In this document: piece by piece, positions 9,101 to 16,752 of the stretch | How positions within the stretch are numbered: the first letter of the stretch is position 1 | How the letters are laid out: the number at the start of each line of letters is the position of its first letter | Source: Stramenopiles sp. TOSAG23-2 | Lineage: Eukaryota; Sar | DNA length: 17,265 nucleotides | NCBI GenBank assembly: GCA_900128395.1 | Contig: LT649653.1 | Span: 1 to 17,265 of the forward strand | Direction: 5' to 3' | Program-made: the position numbers and the translations under genes | The notes under the pieces: model-generated | Told to the model about the DNA's origin: nothing | Seen by the model: only the letters and a program-made list of their open reading frames with translations | Databases searched by the model: none

Positions 9101-10382
9101 GGAAAAAATTCGTTTAGTTGCACAATTGGAACAAGGAAAATTAAGCGAGGAGCGATTAAGCGAAATGATCAAAACGTTGAGGAAAGAGCAAGAAGAAAGT
9201 AGAAAAATTTTGAATAGTCAAACACAAAGTGTCAATGGAAACAAAGTTGAAATTTTAAACGCCGTACGAGAAGAACGAGAACGATTGAAAATCGAACATG
9301 ATAAAGTTCTAGCTACGTTGCGTAAAGAGCTATTAGAAGCCAAGCAGGGCAATACTTCTACCACAACGCCTGGTTCTGAATATGAAGGGAAATTTGTAGC
9401 ATTAAAAGAAGAAATACGGTTGTTGAAAGTTGAAAATAATGCTTTGAAATCATTTAGTACTACTTCGATGACATTAGACAATAATAACGCTGCTCCGGTT
9501 GTCGATAAAACAACTGGGATCCGTACAAGTGAAAAAGAAGCTGCACTTGCAGCACAACTGCAAGATGTCGTTCGCCAAAGTGCATCAACTATTTCAACGC
9601 ACATTCAAGAAATTAGTGCTTTGCGTTCACGAATATCAACATTGCAAGAAGAAAATAGTCGTTTAAAAATCGGTGCAAGTGAAGATTTAGAAACATGGAA
9701 GCGTCGTGCGGCGGAAGCCATGGCAGAATCAGAAGCTTTGCGTATAGAACGCAACGAGCGACGGGTAGATATGAAAGAGTTGAGGGAGGAATGGAAAGCA
9801 TTGCATAAGGAATTACGTGATGTTAAGGTACAAGAGATGGTTGCTAGAGAGTCTGCAATTCGTGCTGAGACAAAACTGGAAAAATTTGTGGGCGACACTG
9901 ATACAAATGCTGCATCTAGAATGTCTAGTTTTTTGCAAGATATGCGTGGTATCGTAGAACAAGTAGCATCGTTTCAAGCAAGTCCACATGAAGCATTGAT
10001 GGATGGTTCAACATCATATGCACTAGGTGATCAGTCATCTACTACAATGTCCCCATTACGAAAAAGTAACCAAATTTTTGGTAGTGACATATCTTCCACA
10101 CGATCGCCACATCAGCAACAGTACATGAATAACAAAATTCGTAACAATCATAATAATAATATGAATTATCCAAGAGCTCCTGAATCAATCCACCTTGGTG
10201 GTAATAATATGCCTCCACAGCCACCAGCAAACATACGATCTCAACAACAACAACAAACATTTTCACTTGAAAGCAATAAATATGATAATGCTAGGCAAGA
10301 AGTCCAAAATTTACGCGAGCAATTAGCAAAGCAGCAAGCACAACACAATAAAGTGTATCAACAGCAATTTGGTGGAATATAG
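6174..10382 (+). CDS. CEP164-like protein with two WW modules and long coiled coils
   Basis: A 1402-residue frame starting at the ATG at 6174; an in-frame stop at 6150 limits it upstream. Two copies of a module known from the N-terminus of centrosomal protein 164 occur at about 104-185 and 268-345. Each has an 'AILE...LGID..KYPE...KESLLAPVPEGW' helix region running into a WW domain that ends 'QWEHP'. Acidic Trp/Asp-rich patches follow at 371-384 and 431-450. Residues about 535-805 and 855-1235 are predicted coiled coil, separated by a Pro-rich hinge (834-853). The tail is Asn/Gln-rich with a final short helix. In animals CEP164 is a distal-appendage protein needed to dock and extend cilia; the same location here is inferred from the module. 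The doubled WW module differs from the single copy in the vertebrate protein. An alternative reading is a more general WW/coiled-coil protein. The spacer to the next gene is convergent. Confidence 0.85.
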   Translation: MWKKLGFGKGKSSKNNNNVANVTEDVVQRREKVDVKKQVPEEDDVQQGRVKEENMNKKKKKRGTEIEFGGRLGDFVPPEDEEEEEEETVQNFNIDEREEEDTNDPDVQAAILEHSEVLGIDINKYPEFISIVKESLLAPVPEGWVEHQDEDGMPFYVDQETSESQWEHPLDDFYIKKYKRLLKEKKKKEKAERKKAVSSENNANSKGNNNNNNKKKQGPTTDQREPKRLNISQSVDNDNNRKNNDNKNISNDMPSKKEQPKKQENEEEDFLKTAILEQCKVLGIDPVKYPEYVYIAKESLLAPVPEGWEEQEDNGDPFYLQIATGKTQWEHPEDEKYRLKFKKELEKANVKSDNDKTTIEPSTTKKKSAVDQDWDDWDDIDDQDSTKGGKNTTTNNSNINGKNNSTNKGETNKKLTSTTAAVSGTISKEGNDENEDYDDWDSDEDDDLVDKKDVATADKVVDPQKAIIETTQNKSTEDISNSQPSIVESSAFPLESSVAINANGSSPKSLSNVSATSPVGTSSNGNDLQIDAADAKQIFQMESSMRLVKSENENLWKRNAKLKNDKLSMSNTHKKLTDEMQDKIDLIREESDKLKIEKLETENKLKISTDRLFAMKAENNVLKQKAEVLENSKTDLELSLTRSNKDQDEELGMVKNKIKVLTKEKNDLKLELHETKVSYEKLSSTTTRRVQTAMQTARSAQTARKQAEDRIKELEKQIKQMKSEKNSMTRALESEVKNAMKRARDAESEKATAVSGAKKKYEFDTNKLKDLEKKLEDASNNLISKGNRIKELQKDVKRFENENKELLQNNATSAEATKEEEMKISNEATGNKATPPPESTAPKVSTPPKPQPQINVDLYTSEIIRLKTELAASERRLRDAERLASKAEERADRAESSYTESAVENELATSLGIKVYELEREKEKLESLIRDSGVDKDLYKAQAEAALRERSQVLDRIKVEQKRNDELVSQRQRQSEEKIRLVAQLEQGKLSEERLSEMIKTLRKEQEESRKILNSQTQSVNGNKVEILNAVREERERLKIEHDKVLATLRKELLEAKQGNTSTTTPGSEYEGKFVALKEEIRLLKVENNALKSFSTTSMTLDNNNAAPVVDKTTGIRTSEKEAALAAQLQDVVRQSASTISTHIQEISALRSRISTLQEENSRLKIGASEDLETWKRRAAEAMAESEALRIERNERRVDMKELREEWKALHKELRDVKVQEMVARESAIRAETKLEKFVGDTDTNAASRMSSFLQDMRGIVEQVASFQASPHEALMDGSTSYALGDQSSTTMSPLRKSNQIFGSDISSTRSPHQQQYMNNKIRNNHNNNMNYPRAPESIHLGGNNMPPQPPANIRSQQQQQTFSLESNKYDNARQEVQNLREQLAKQQAQHNKVYQQQFGGI

Positions 10383-10794
10383 ATATTGCACATTTATCAT
10401 GTATCATATCATTATAGGTATTTCGTTACGCGGGGAGACAAAGAAATATAGCGCAGGCAAGGCAGAGAGGTAGAGAGAAAAAAAATGGTGTGTGTGGTAT
10501 AGTGTTTTTTAAAAAAAATTTAAATTTTCACACTCATTAAAATATGATTTTGAGACATATTCCGTATTATGTATTTTATACGAACTTCGTGCGTATAAGA
10601 TTATACGCTGAAGGATATTTTTTACGAGAATAATCACATATTTTCTTATACGGAGTATATTTTTTCTTTTTAAAAATATAAACTAAATAATTGCTCAAAT
10701 ATCATTACTGGCACACATATAATAAGAGAATTATTTTTATAAAAATATTATTTTAAATATATATCACATATCCCACAACACCTTACTCTACACT
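10383..10794. terminator. Tail-to-tail 3' spacer with GT-rich tract and hairpins
   Basis: This 412-bp convergent spacer holds no credible gene. On the + strand it has a GT-rich stretch around 10485-10505, then T/A runs. A cluster of TACG/CGTA motifs follows. The clearest hairpin is TTATACG (10576-10582), a 9-base loop and CGTATAA (10592-10598); inside it ACGAA-C-TTCGT (10580-10590) is an alternative stem. A wider TCCGTAT (10561-10567) / ATACGGA pair lies around 10643-10655. These are candidate 3'-end processing or termination signals for the genes on both sides, inferred from position. Confidence 0.4.
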
Positions 10795-12258
10795 CTACAA
10801 TTTTTGATATTCGTAAGTTCCACTATTACTATCTACCCCTGCACGCTCAGCTATCCGATTCAACGTTGAATTTAATATCAAGTCACTATCAACATTAGAT
10901 ACTAAACGTTCATTTCTACCAAAAACTTTGTTTTTCATATGCTTTAAGCAAGATGGGCAAGATTTATTTTTATATAAATATAAATATGCTAAAGATATAC
11001 TCAAAGCAGCTGACAGGAAGATAATTAACAACAATATAACGACCCCAGCTGTAGTGTACCAAAATATTGTATCCTCACAGAGCATTTTTTCCGAATTTTC
11101 ATTTACTGTGCATTTATTATTTTGCGGACGTACACATTTTTTTGGAATACCAGTATTTTTACTATCGATATAATAAATATTACGCTTTCCTAAACATTGA
11201 ATCGGACGGGTATTTCCGTATTTGCTGATTAATGTCTTCCTTTTGACGTCATCAGTATATATGTTGTTCTTCAAAAAATCCAATTGAGCTGATGAAATTG
11301 ACATATTTGTTTTAGAAATTAACCATGTGACAATCGGCATTGTTGGCTTATGATTACATGGTGGTGTAGTTAACGAGCCTTTATACGTAAAGTAATGATT
11401 TAAATCATCGTCTTTAGTGACCGTTTGTGTTGTTGTTGTGGTTGCTGTTGTTTTAGGTGGTAAAAAATTTGTAATATCTAATGCAACCACTTTTCCATCA
11501 TTGTTTGTAGGTACCTCCTTAAATGATTGTAAAAAAGTCTCCAATGTCGGATTAAATGATTTTACATCATCATTTATATTAAATAGGACCCCAATAACAA
11601 GTAAATTCCCAGTACCATCGCTATTAATTGCTTCTTCCAACGATTTAAATTTGGAATTGTAATGAACTATGTGCATTTCTACAGGTGAAAATTTTCCATT
11701 GATCGAATGCTCAGATCCACCTTTACCAAGCATATCCTTATTATTATCGTCATTCTTTTTCTCCCAATGCAAATGGAATTGTGCAACGTTATATGTTACT
11801 GTTGAATTATGCATCAAAGTTGGTAAAGAAGTTGGAGACGATGCTGCATCCTCTAGCACCATAGGGAGATTGGTTGTTGTTGTTAAAAAGTTAGTAGTAT
11901 CTTCATATTTAGCTTGAATAGTATGACCATTATTGAACATTTTAAATTTTCGCGTAATATTAGACCAACCGATTGTTCCCTTGACATCTATTAAAGTTGT
12001 AGCACAATCTATGTTAATTGGCGACTGGTTACCATTCTCTGATGGGTTACAATACGGATACCTAGTTTTTGAGCCCGTCTTAATAGAAGCCCACTGACGT
12101 GGACCGGCATAATCACAGTCAGAATGATAAGACCATTTAATATAATCACCACATACTCTACCACATTCTTCTTTTTCATGTTTTTTCACATTTTTTTTAT
12201 TCTCTATTGCACTTGTTACTGTTACTATTATCAATAATAATATTATCAGACTATACAT
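10795..12258 (-). CDS. Membrane-anchored extracellular alpha-carbonic anhydrase
   Basis: A 487-residue type I membrane protein. The signal peptide is at about 1-17, the alpha-carbonic anhydrase domain at about 45-356, one transmembrane helix at about 400-428, and a cytosolic tail of about 57 residues contains CPSC. The family signature 'NGNQSPINID' is present. The three zinc ligands are visible: H162 and H164 in 'FHLHW' and H196 in 'EMHIVHY'. 'GSEH' keeps the gatekeeper Glu (E183), T297 in 'SLTTPP' matches Thr199 of human CA II, and H112 in 'NNGH' matches the proton shuttle His64. C70 and C301 lie where secreted enzymes form their disulfide. It should therefore be an active CO2/bicarbonate interconverting enzyme on the cell surface or facing a lumen. 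A periplasmic role in inorganic carbon supply is a reasonable inference if the organism is photosynthetic. Inserts relative to animal enzymes occur near 120-150 and 260-285 (Thr-rich). Confidence 0.93.
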   Translation of the reverse strand: MYSLIILLLIIVTVTSAIENKKNVKKHEKEECGRVCGDYIKWSYHSDCDYAGPRQWASIKTGSKTRYPYCNPSENGNQSPINIDCATTLIDVKGTIGWSNITRKFKMFNNGHTIQAKYEDTTNFLTTTTNLPMVLEDAASSPTSLPTLMHNSTVTYNVAQFHLHWEKKNDDNNKDMLGKGGSEHSINGKFSPVEMHIVHYNSKFKSLEEAINSDGTGNLLVIGVLFNINDDVKSFNPTLETFLQSFKEVPTNNDGKVVALDITNFLPPKTTATTTTTQTVTKDDDLNHYFTYKGSLTTPPCNHKPTMPIVTWLISKTNMSISSAQLDFLKNNIYTDDVKRKTLISKYGNTRPIQCLGKRNIYYIDSKNTGIPKKCVRPQNNKCTVNENSEKMLCEDTIFWYTTAGVVILLLIIFLSAALSISLAYLYLYKNKSCPSCLKHMKNKVFGRNERLVSNVDSDLILNSTLNRIAERAGVDSNSGTYEYQKL

Positions 12259-12379
12259 CTTTATCTTATATTTTCATAAATGTGCATAAGGATGTAATCT
12301 ATCATTGATATACAATTTCCAAATATGTTGATGTAATATACGACATAGGAAAGATGGATTAATAGAATTTTTTCGAAAA
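12259..12379. promoter_or_regulatory. Short bidirectional promoter region, carbonic anhydrase / ISN1
   Basis: Only 121 bp separate the two divergent start codons, so promoter elements and both 5' leaders must fit here or overlap the coding ends. On the ISN1 strand there are three minimal ATG-stop frames (12280-12297, 12325-12336, 12354-12362). No clear TATA or other named site can be assigned. Confidence 0.45.
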
Positions 12380-13522
12380 ATGTTGAATCATAGTTTTGTA
12401 TTAAATTTAGTGGAAGAGACTGCGCCGCAAACATGGAAACATTTTGAAGAGTTGGTTGAAGAGCATATAAAAGATCCCATAAATAGCCGTTTGAAACATT
12501 TGGTATCAACTGTTGGTACATTTTTCACATCATTACCATTATGTGAAGCATATTTAGAATATGATGCACATTATCATATATCCAGACGAAAATATGTTTC
12601 TATTTCTTTTGATGATGTAAGACACATATTGAATTTAGCACAAGTGAAAGCATCTTGTAAACAAATTGGTTTATTATCGTTCGATGGAGACCAAACATTA
12701 TATAGTGACGGTAAAAATTTTAACGATGAAGATTTAGCCATGTATATCATAGCATTTTTACAAAATGGTACGTATATAACATTAACCACAGCAGCGGGTT
12801 ATGGCTTGGACGCGGCAAAATATGAAGTTCGTGTGCAATATTTATTAGACGCATTTAAAAAAGCATCTTTGCCAGAAGACGTAGTTTCTAAATTTTACGT
12901 ATTGGGTGGAGAATGTAATTATTTATTGCAATGCAATAAAAATTATAAATTGTCACCAGTGACAGATTGGAGTCCAAAAGAAACTGGAACGATTGATCAA
13001 ACAATAGTGAAACGCTTGATTGATACTGCAGAAAAATCTTTAAGAACTACCATTAACGAGTTGTGTTTAAATGCAAGGATTTTAAGAAAGGAACGAGCAG
13101 TTGGTTTAATTCATGGTGGCATATTAGAAAATAGCGAATCTGGGATGCAAGGCTCGTTGTCGTTGCGACGTGAAGTACTGGATGAATCATGTTTGCGTGT
13201 AATGGAAGATTTAAGGAAACAAAACTTCAAAATACCATATTGTGCATTTAATGGTGGAAGCGATGTATGGGTAGATGTTGGTAACAAACGTGTAGGAGTT
13301 AGTACGTTACAAGATTTATTAAATGTTCCCCCAGAAGCTTGTATTCATGTTGGTGATCAAATGTACGAAACTGGAAATGATATTGCTGCCCGTAGTTGTT
13401 GTCCTACTATTTGGATCAGTAATCCAACGGAAACAAAATATATTTTAAAAGCAATGCTAAGTTATATTGGATTGCGAGAAAGTCCAATACCAAAGACAAC
13501 CAAAGGTTTTAACAATGAATAA
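12380..13522 (+). CDS. ISN1: IMP-specific 5'-nucleotidase (ISN1 family)
   Basis: A 380-residue single-exon frame. It shows the haloacid-dehalogenase-like active site of ISN1 proteins: 'GLLSFDGDQTLYSDG', with D102 as the expected nucleophile and D104 as acid/base. The family-typical 'LIHGGILENSESGMQGSL' stretch is absent from ordinary HAD phosphatases. 'IPYCAFNGGSDVWVDVGNK' and the metal-binding 'CIHVGDQMYETGNDIAARS' (D326, N333, D334) follow. The N-terminal helical region ('RRKYVSISFDDVRHIL') also fits. ISN1 dephosphorylates IMP to inosine and so steers purines between nucleotide synthesis and salvage. It is cytosolic in yeast, where the protein is about 450 residues; this one is somewhat shorter. 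No signal peptide or transit-like sequence is evident. The ATG follows an AT-rich leader (gaaaaATGT). The next gene converges on it 227 bp downstream. Confidence 0.93.
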   Translation: MLNHSFVLNLVEETAPQTWKHFEELVEEHIKDPINSRLKHLVSTVGTFFTSLPLCEAYLEYDAHYHISRRKYVSISFDDVRHILNLAQVKASCKQIGLLSFDGDQTLYSDGKNFNDEDLAMYIIAFLQNGTYITLTTAAGYGLDAAKYEVRVQYLLDAFKKASLPEDVVSKFYVLGGECNYLLQCNKNYKLSPVTDWSPKETGTIDQTIVKRLIDTAEKSLRTTINELCLNARILRKERAVGLIHGGILENSESGMQGSLSLRREVLDESCLRVMEDLRKQNFKIPYCAFNGGSDVWVDVGNKRVGVSTLQDLLNVPPEACIHVGDQMYETGNDIAARSCCPTIWISNPTETKYILKAMLSYIGLRESPIPKTTKGFNNE

Positions 13523-13749
13523 AATTTCAACATGTGATGTGTATTTTATGATATGAAAGAGTATCATTTGAGAATATCATGATGATATGGTTAAAATCTA
13601 TTTTTATCGAATTTTACGAACCTTCTCGTATAAAATAAAAAGGTGGAAAAAAACCTCTTTTCGAATATCATAATATCGTGTGCATGATGTGAGGGGTTTC
13701 TACTGTACACGCACGTACGTGTGTATATATTACGAAAGTTAGTTACCGA
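13523..13749. terminator. Tail-to-tail 3' spacer with several hairpins
   Basis: This 227-bp convergent spacer has no gene. Inverted repeats in order: ATATCATGATGATAT-type symmetry around 13574-13588; TACGA-ACCTTC-TCGTA (13615-13630); an AAAAGGT...ACCTCTTTT pair around 13637-13662; and the perfect palindrome CACGTACGTG (13712-13721) inside a 20-bp near-palindrome (13706-13725). The second shares TACGAAC with the other two convergent spacers. A role in 3'-end formation on either strand is inferred. Confidence 0.4.
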
Positions 13750-16748
13750 TTACTTTGATTGTTGTAATCTTTTCAACAATTCAAGCTGCTCTCGCAATAA
13801 TTTATTTTCTTCCTCTTTTATCCTAGCTTCTTCTTGTTGTTTTGCTTGTTCTTCTAATAATTTTTTAATTCGCTCATTTTCTTCCCTCAATGATTCCAAA
13901 CGTGATTTGTTACCGGCACTTCCAGTAGTTGCCCCACTAATATTCATGCTATTTTGTTGTTGTTGTTGTTGTTGTTGCTGCTGCTGCTGCTGTTGTAATG
14001 TGTATTGTTCCATTTTTTTTTTATAATCTTCTGCACTTAAACTAATTCCAAATGTATTACTAATATTGTTGCTAAAAGCATTTTGATTATTACTGGTAGC
14101 TGCACTAGTAGTTGTTGTTGTTGATGATGTCGTTGCCATCATATTATTACCTTGTTGTTGTTGTTGTTCATTCAATAATAAAGTCTTTTCATTTTGCAAA
14201 CGCTCCTGTTCTATTCTTTTTTGAAGCAATTGATCAATCAATGCCTTTTTCTGACTTAATTCTTGAGCTTGTTGCACTAAATCCTTTACCGATCGTTGAC
14301 GTTTAACGGACCTATTACTATCATCTGTTTTGGACGGCATCTTTTTCGAAGAAGATCCGCCATCAGTACTGGCAAAACCACTGCTACTGCTGTTGCTACT
14401 ACTACTATTATTGTTACTATAACTAGAATTGCGTTTCAATTGACTACTACTAGAATTTGAAGAAGAAGATTTTGGTGGTGGAGTAATTTCTCTTGATCGT
14501 TTACGCGTGGATTTAATCTTTGCTGCATCACATGCCCCGTAAAAGAAATCACCACGTTGTATATCGCCTTCAGCGCTAACAAATATACCACCTGATCCAT
14601 GGGGTACACCATCTAAATGTGGTCCTTCATACGTAGATCCATCTGTCCATACAATCTTTCCATGTCCTGATGGTGTTTGTCTGCTAGCAGTAGATGGTTT
14701 CGAACGATCTTTTTGATCTCGTAACCGAGTTGGATTCCATTGCCCTTCAACAAATCTACCATCTGTGTAAGTCATGGTACCTTGTCCTTTCATCGTTAAC
14801 AAATGGCCTTCAGACATATTACCGCAAAATTTTCTCCCATCTTTAAAATAATATGTTCCAACACCAGAACGTTTTCCTTCTTTGTATTTTCCAACATACG
14901 CACAACCATCTTTCCAGTGAAATTGTCCATAACCATGCAACTTATCTTCTTTCCATCCACCAGAGTACCATGAACCTTCGCTCCAAACAAATGTACCTTC
15001 ACCATGCCCGACATCATCTTCCCATCGACCATGATAATAAGATCCATTTTTATATTTCATTTTCCCTTCCCCACTTTTCTCCCCTTGGTGCCATTGTCCT
15101 TGATAAACATCTCCAGTACAGTTTCGATATTCACCATAACCTTCAGCTTTATCATCTTCCACTTGACCTCGATAATATGACCCGTCTTCTCCATGATATT
15201 CAACCCAACGTAAACCATCGCGTTGTAATCGATTTTCAGAAATTTCAAGTTTTTTTGGTGGTTCACGAAGCAATACATCTTCATCATCAACTACTGCTTT
15301 CGTATTGGATTTAGCGGCAGTAGCGGTAGTAGTTGTTGTTGATGATGATGATGAAGCATCTACTTCCATTGCTTCAGGTGGTGGTGGTGGTGGTGGCGGC
15401 GGTGGTGGTGGAGCTAAATCATCTTTTTTAGGCGACGGGGGAGTTTTTTTCATTGTAGATAAATCGACTGCAAGTTTATGATTGTGTTGATGTTCGTTAT
15501 CTTTTTCACTTTTTAACATTCCATTTTCAAACACACCTTCTTTTGTGACGTTTAACGATGCATCATATAATTTTCCAGTACCGTGTGGCACGCCATCAAT
15601 AAATTCACCATCATATGTTGATCCATTTTGCCATATAATTGTGCCAGAACCAGCTGGTTTTACATCAATGCTAACACTCGGTTTACTTTTATCTGGTTTC
15701 ATTCGTAATTTGGTACGATCCCACATTCCTTTCGCGATACGATTGTCTTTTGGATATTTCATAGTCCCTTGACCACTCATGCAAATTAAATCTGCCCTTG
15801 GCAATCCACCTTCAAATGTTCTACCATCTGGAAATGTATATACTCCATGTGCCATACGCTGTCCATTATTGTACATTCCTGTAAATGTAGCCCCATCTGG
15901 CCAGACATATGTGCCTGTGTGTTTACATATATATATATACATATACCCAAGGAAAAAAAGTAGGATAAATAGAGTTTGTTATATTATTATATGTTAGTCG
16001 CGCGTTAGTTGGTTTTGATCATGATTGTATATGTTAGGTAATACATACCTTCACCTTGTGCTTTGCCATTTTCATACAACCCAGTATGATAATGACCATC
16101 TTCCCAATGATATTCACCTTTACCATGCCCTTTTCCATCTTTCCAATTCCCTTTGAAACGAATCCTTCCTGTATTAGAGTATAATACACCAAAACCATTT
16201 CGTTCATCTAACGCATGCATACCTTTATAACATGAACCACTAGGCCAATGAAATTCACCTTCACCATGTCGCATATCACTTTTCCAGCTTCCTTTATACC
16301 ACGATCCATCTTCCATATGTAAGGTCCCTGTGCCATGTTTTAAATTGTCTTTGTATTGTCCTTTGTACGTTTCGCCATTTCCACTGTGATATTCACCACT
16401 TCCGTCACGTTTACCAAAGTTCCAGTTACCACGATACCAACTATCGTTAGCCCAATGATATTCACCTTCACCATGTCGTTTATTTTCATGCCAATTTCCT
16501 TTATACCATGCTAAGTTATCATCCCTTCGCCAAACTCCATATCCATGCTTCTTTTCCCCAAGCCAATTCCCTTCATAGGTTGAACCAGTATGATTATTAT
16601 CGCTATCAACACCAGAAAATGTTTTTTTACCGTGCCATTCTTTTTCTTTCGTATCCCCACCAACAATCCAACTTAAAAATGATGACATTTTTTGCCATTC
16701 TTTTTCTTTTGTATCCCCACCAACAATCCAACTTAAAAATGATGACAT
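13750..16748 (-). CDS. Two-exon MORN-repeat protein with poly-Pro, poly-Gln and coiled-coil tail
   Basis: Exon 1 is 16748-16049 and exon 2 is 15914-13750; joined, they give 954 residues in one frame. MORN repeats (pattern YxGxWxxxxxHGxGxxxxxxG) fill about 55-365, roughly a dozen copies, with repeat 8 split exactly by the intron. A poly-Pro run (402-413, 12 residues) and Ser/Thr-rich linker follow. A second block of about eight MORN repeats occupies 464-694. The C-terminal third has basic clusters (TRKRSRE, VKRQRS) that may be nuclear signals, Ser/Asn-rich stretches, a 14-Gln run (874-887) and two coiled coils (about 775-819 and 904-954, heptad Leu). MORN arrays bind phospholipid membranes or act as rigid scaffolds, for example in flagellar and cytoskeletal proteins. 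No enzymatic domain is attached, so a scaffold role is inferred. The N-terminus begins with two copies of MSSFLSWIVGGDTKEKEW; translation could start at 16748 or at the duplicate ATG at 16688. Confidence 0.85.
13954..13995 (-). repeat. CAA/CAG microsatellite, 14-residue poly-Gln
   Basis: Reading the coding strand: one CAA, five CAG, then eight CAA codons, 14 glutamines in the MORN protein just before its last coiled coil. The mixed codons suggest the tract is not a pure expansion. Confidence 0.85.
15376..15411 (-). repeat. Poly-Pro tract, 12 codons
   Basis: Twelve consecutive Pro codons (mainly CCA with two CCG and a terminal CCT) lie in the linker between the two MORN blocks. Poly-Pro of this length is a plausible ligand for profilin, SH3 or WW domains; that is inference. 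Confidence 0.85.
15915..16048 (-). other. Spliceosomal intron (134 bp) in the MORN gene
   Basis: Donor GGTGAAG|GTATGT (intron starts at 16048) and acceptor ACACAG|GCAC (intron ends at 15915). Phase 1. Joining gives '...NGKAQGEG|TYVWPDGATF...', which restores a canonical MORN repeat across the junction. CTAAC branch-point candidates and a pyrimidine-rich stretch (tactttttttcctt) precede the acceptor, and no other AG lies between them. Without splicing, the first exon runs into a stop at 16005-16007 after 14 non-MORN residues. Confidence 0.9.
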
Positions 16749-16752
16749 TTTT
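16633..16752. repeat. 60-bp tandem duplication over the start codon of the MORN gene
   Basis: Two head-to-tail 60-bp units, 16633-16692 and 16693-16752, differ at one position (16650 c against 16710 t). The difference is synonymous on the coding strand (Thr ACG/ACA). Each unit carries the ATG, the first 18 or so codons and a few bases of leader, so the protein begins with a doubled 20-residue segment. Confidence 0.95.

Noticed and set aside
12261-12521. 86-codon minus-strand frame in front of the carbonic anhydrase
   Set aside because: It overlaps the ISN1 coding sequence antisense, has no domain, and fills the bidirectional promoter.
15915-15942. ATG at 15942 as the start of a separate MORN gene
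   Set aside because: The first nine codons (MYIYICKHT) come from intron sequence ending in the ACACAG acceptor; splicing from 16049 gives a continuous MORN repeat instead.
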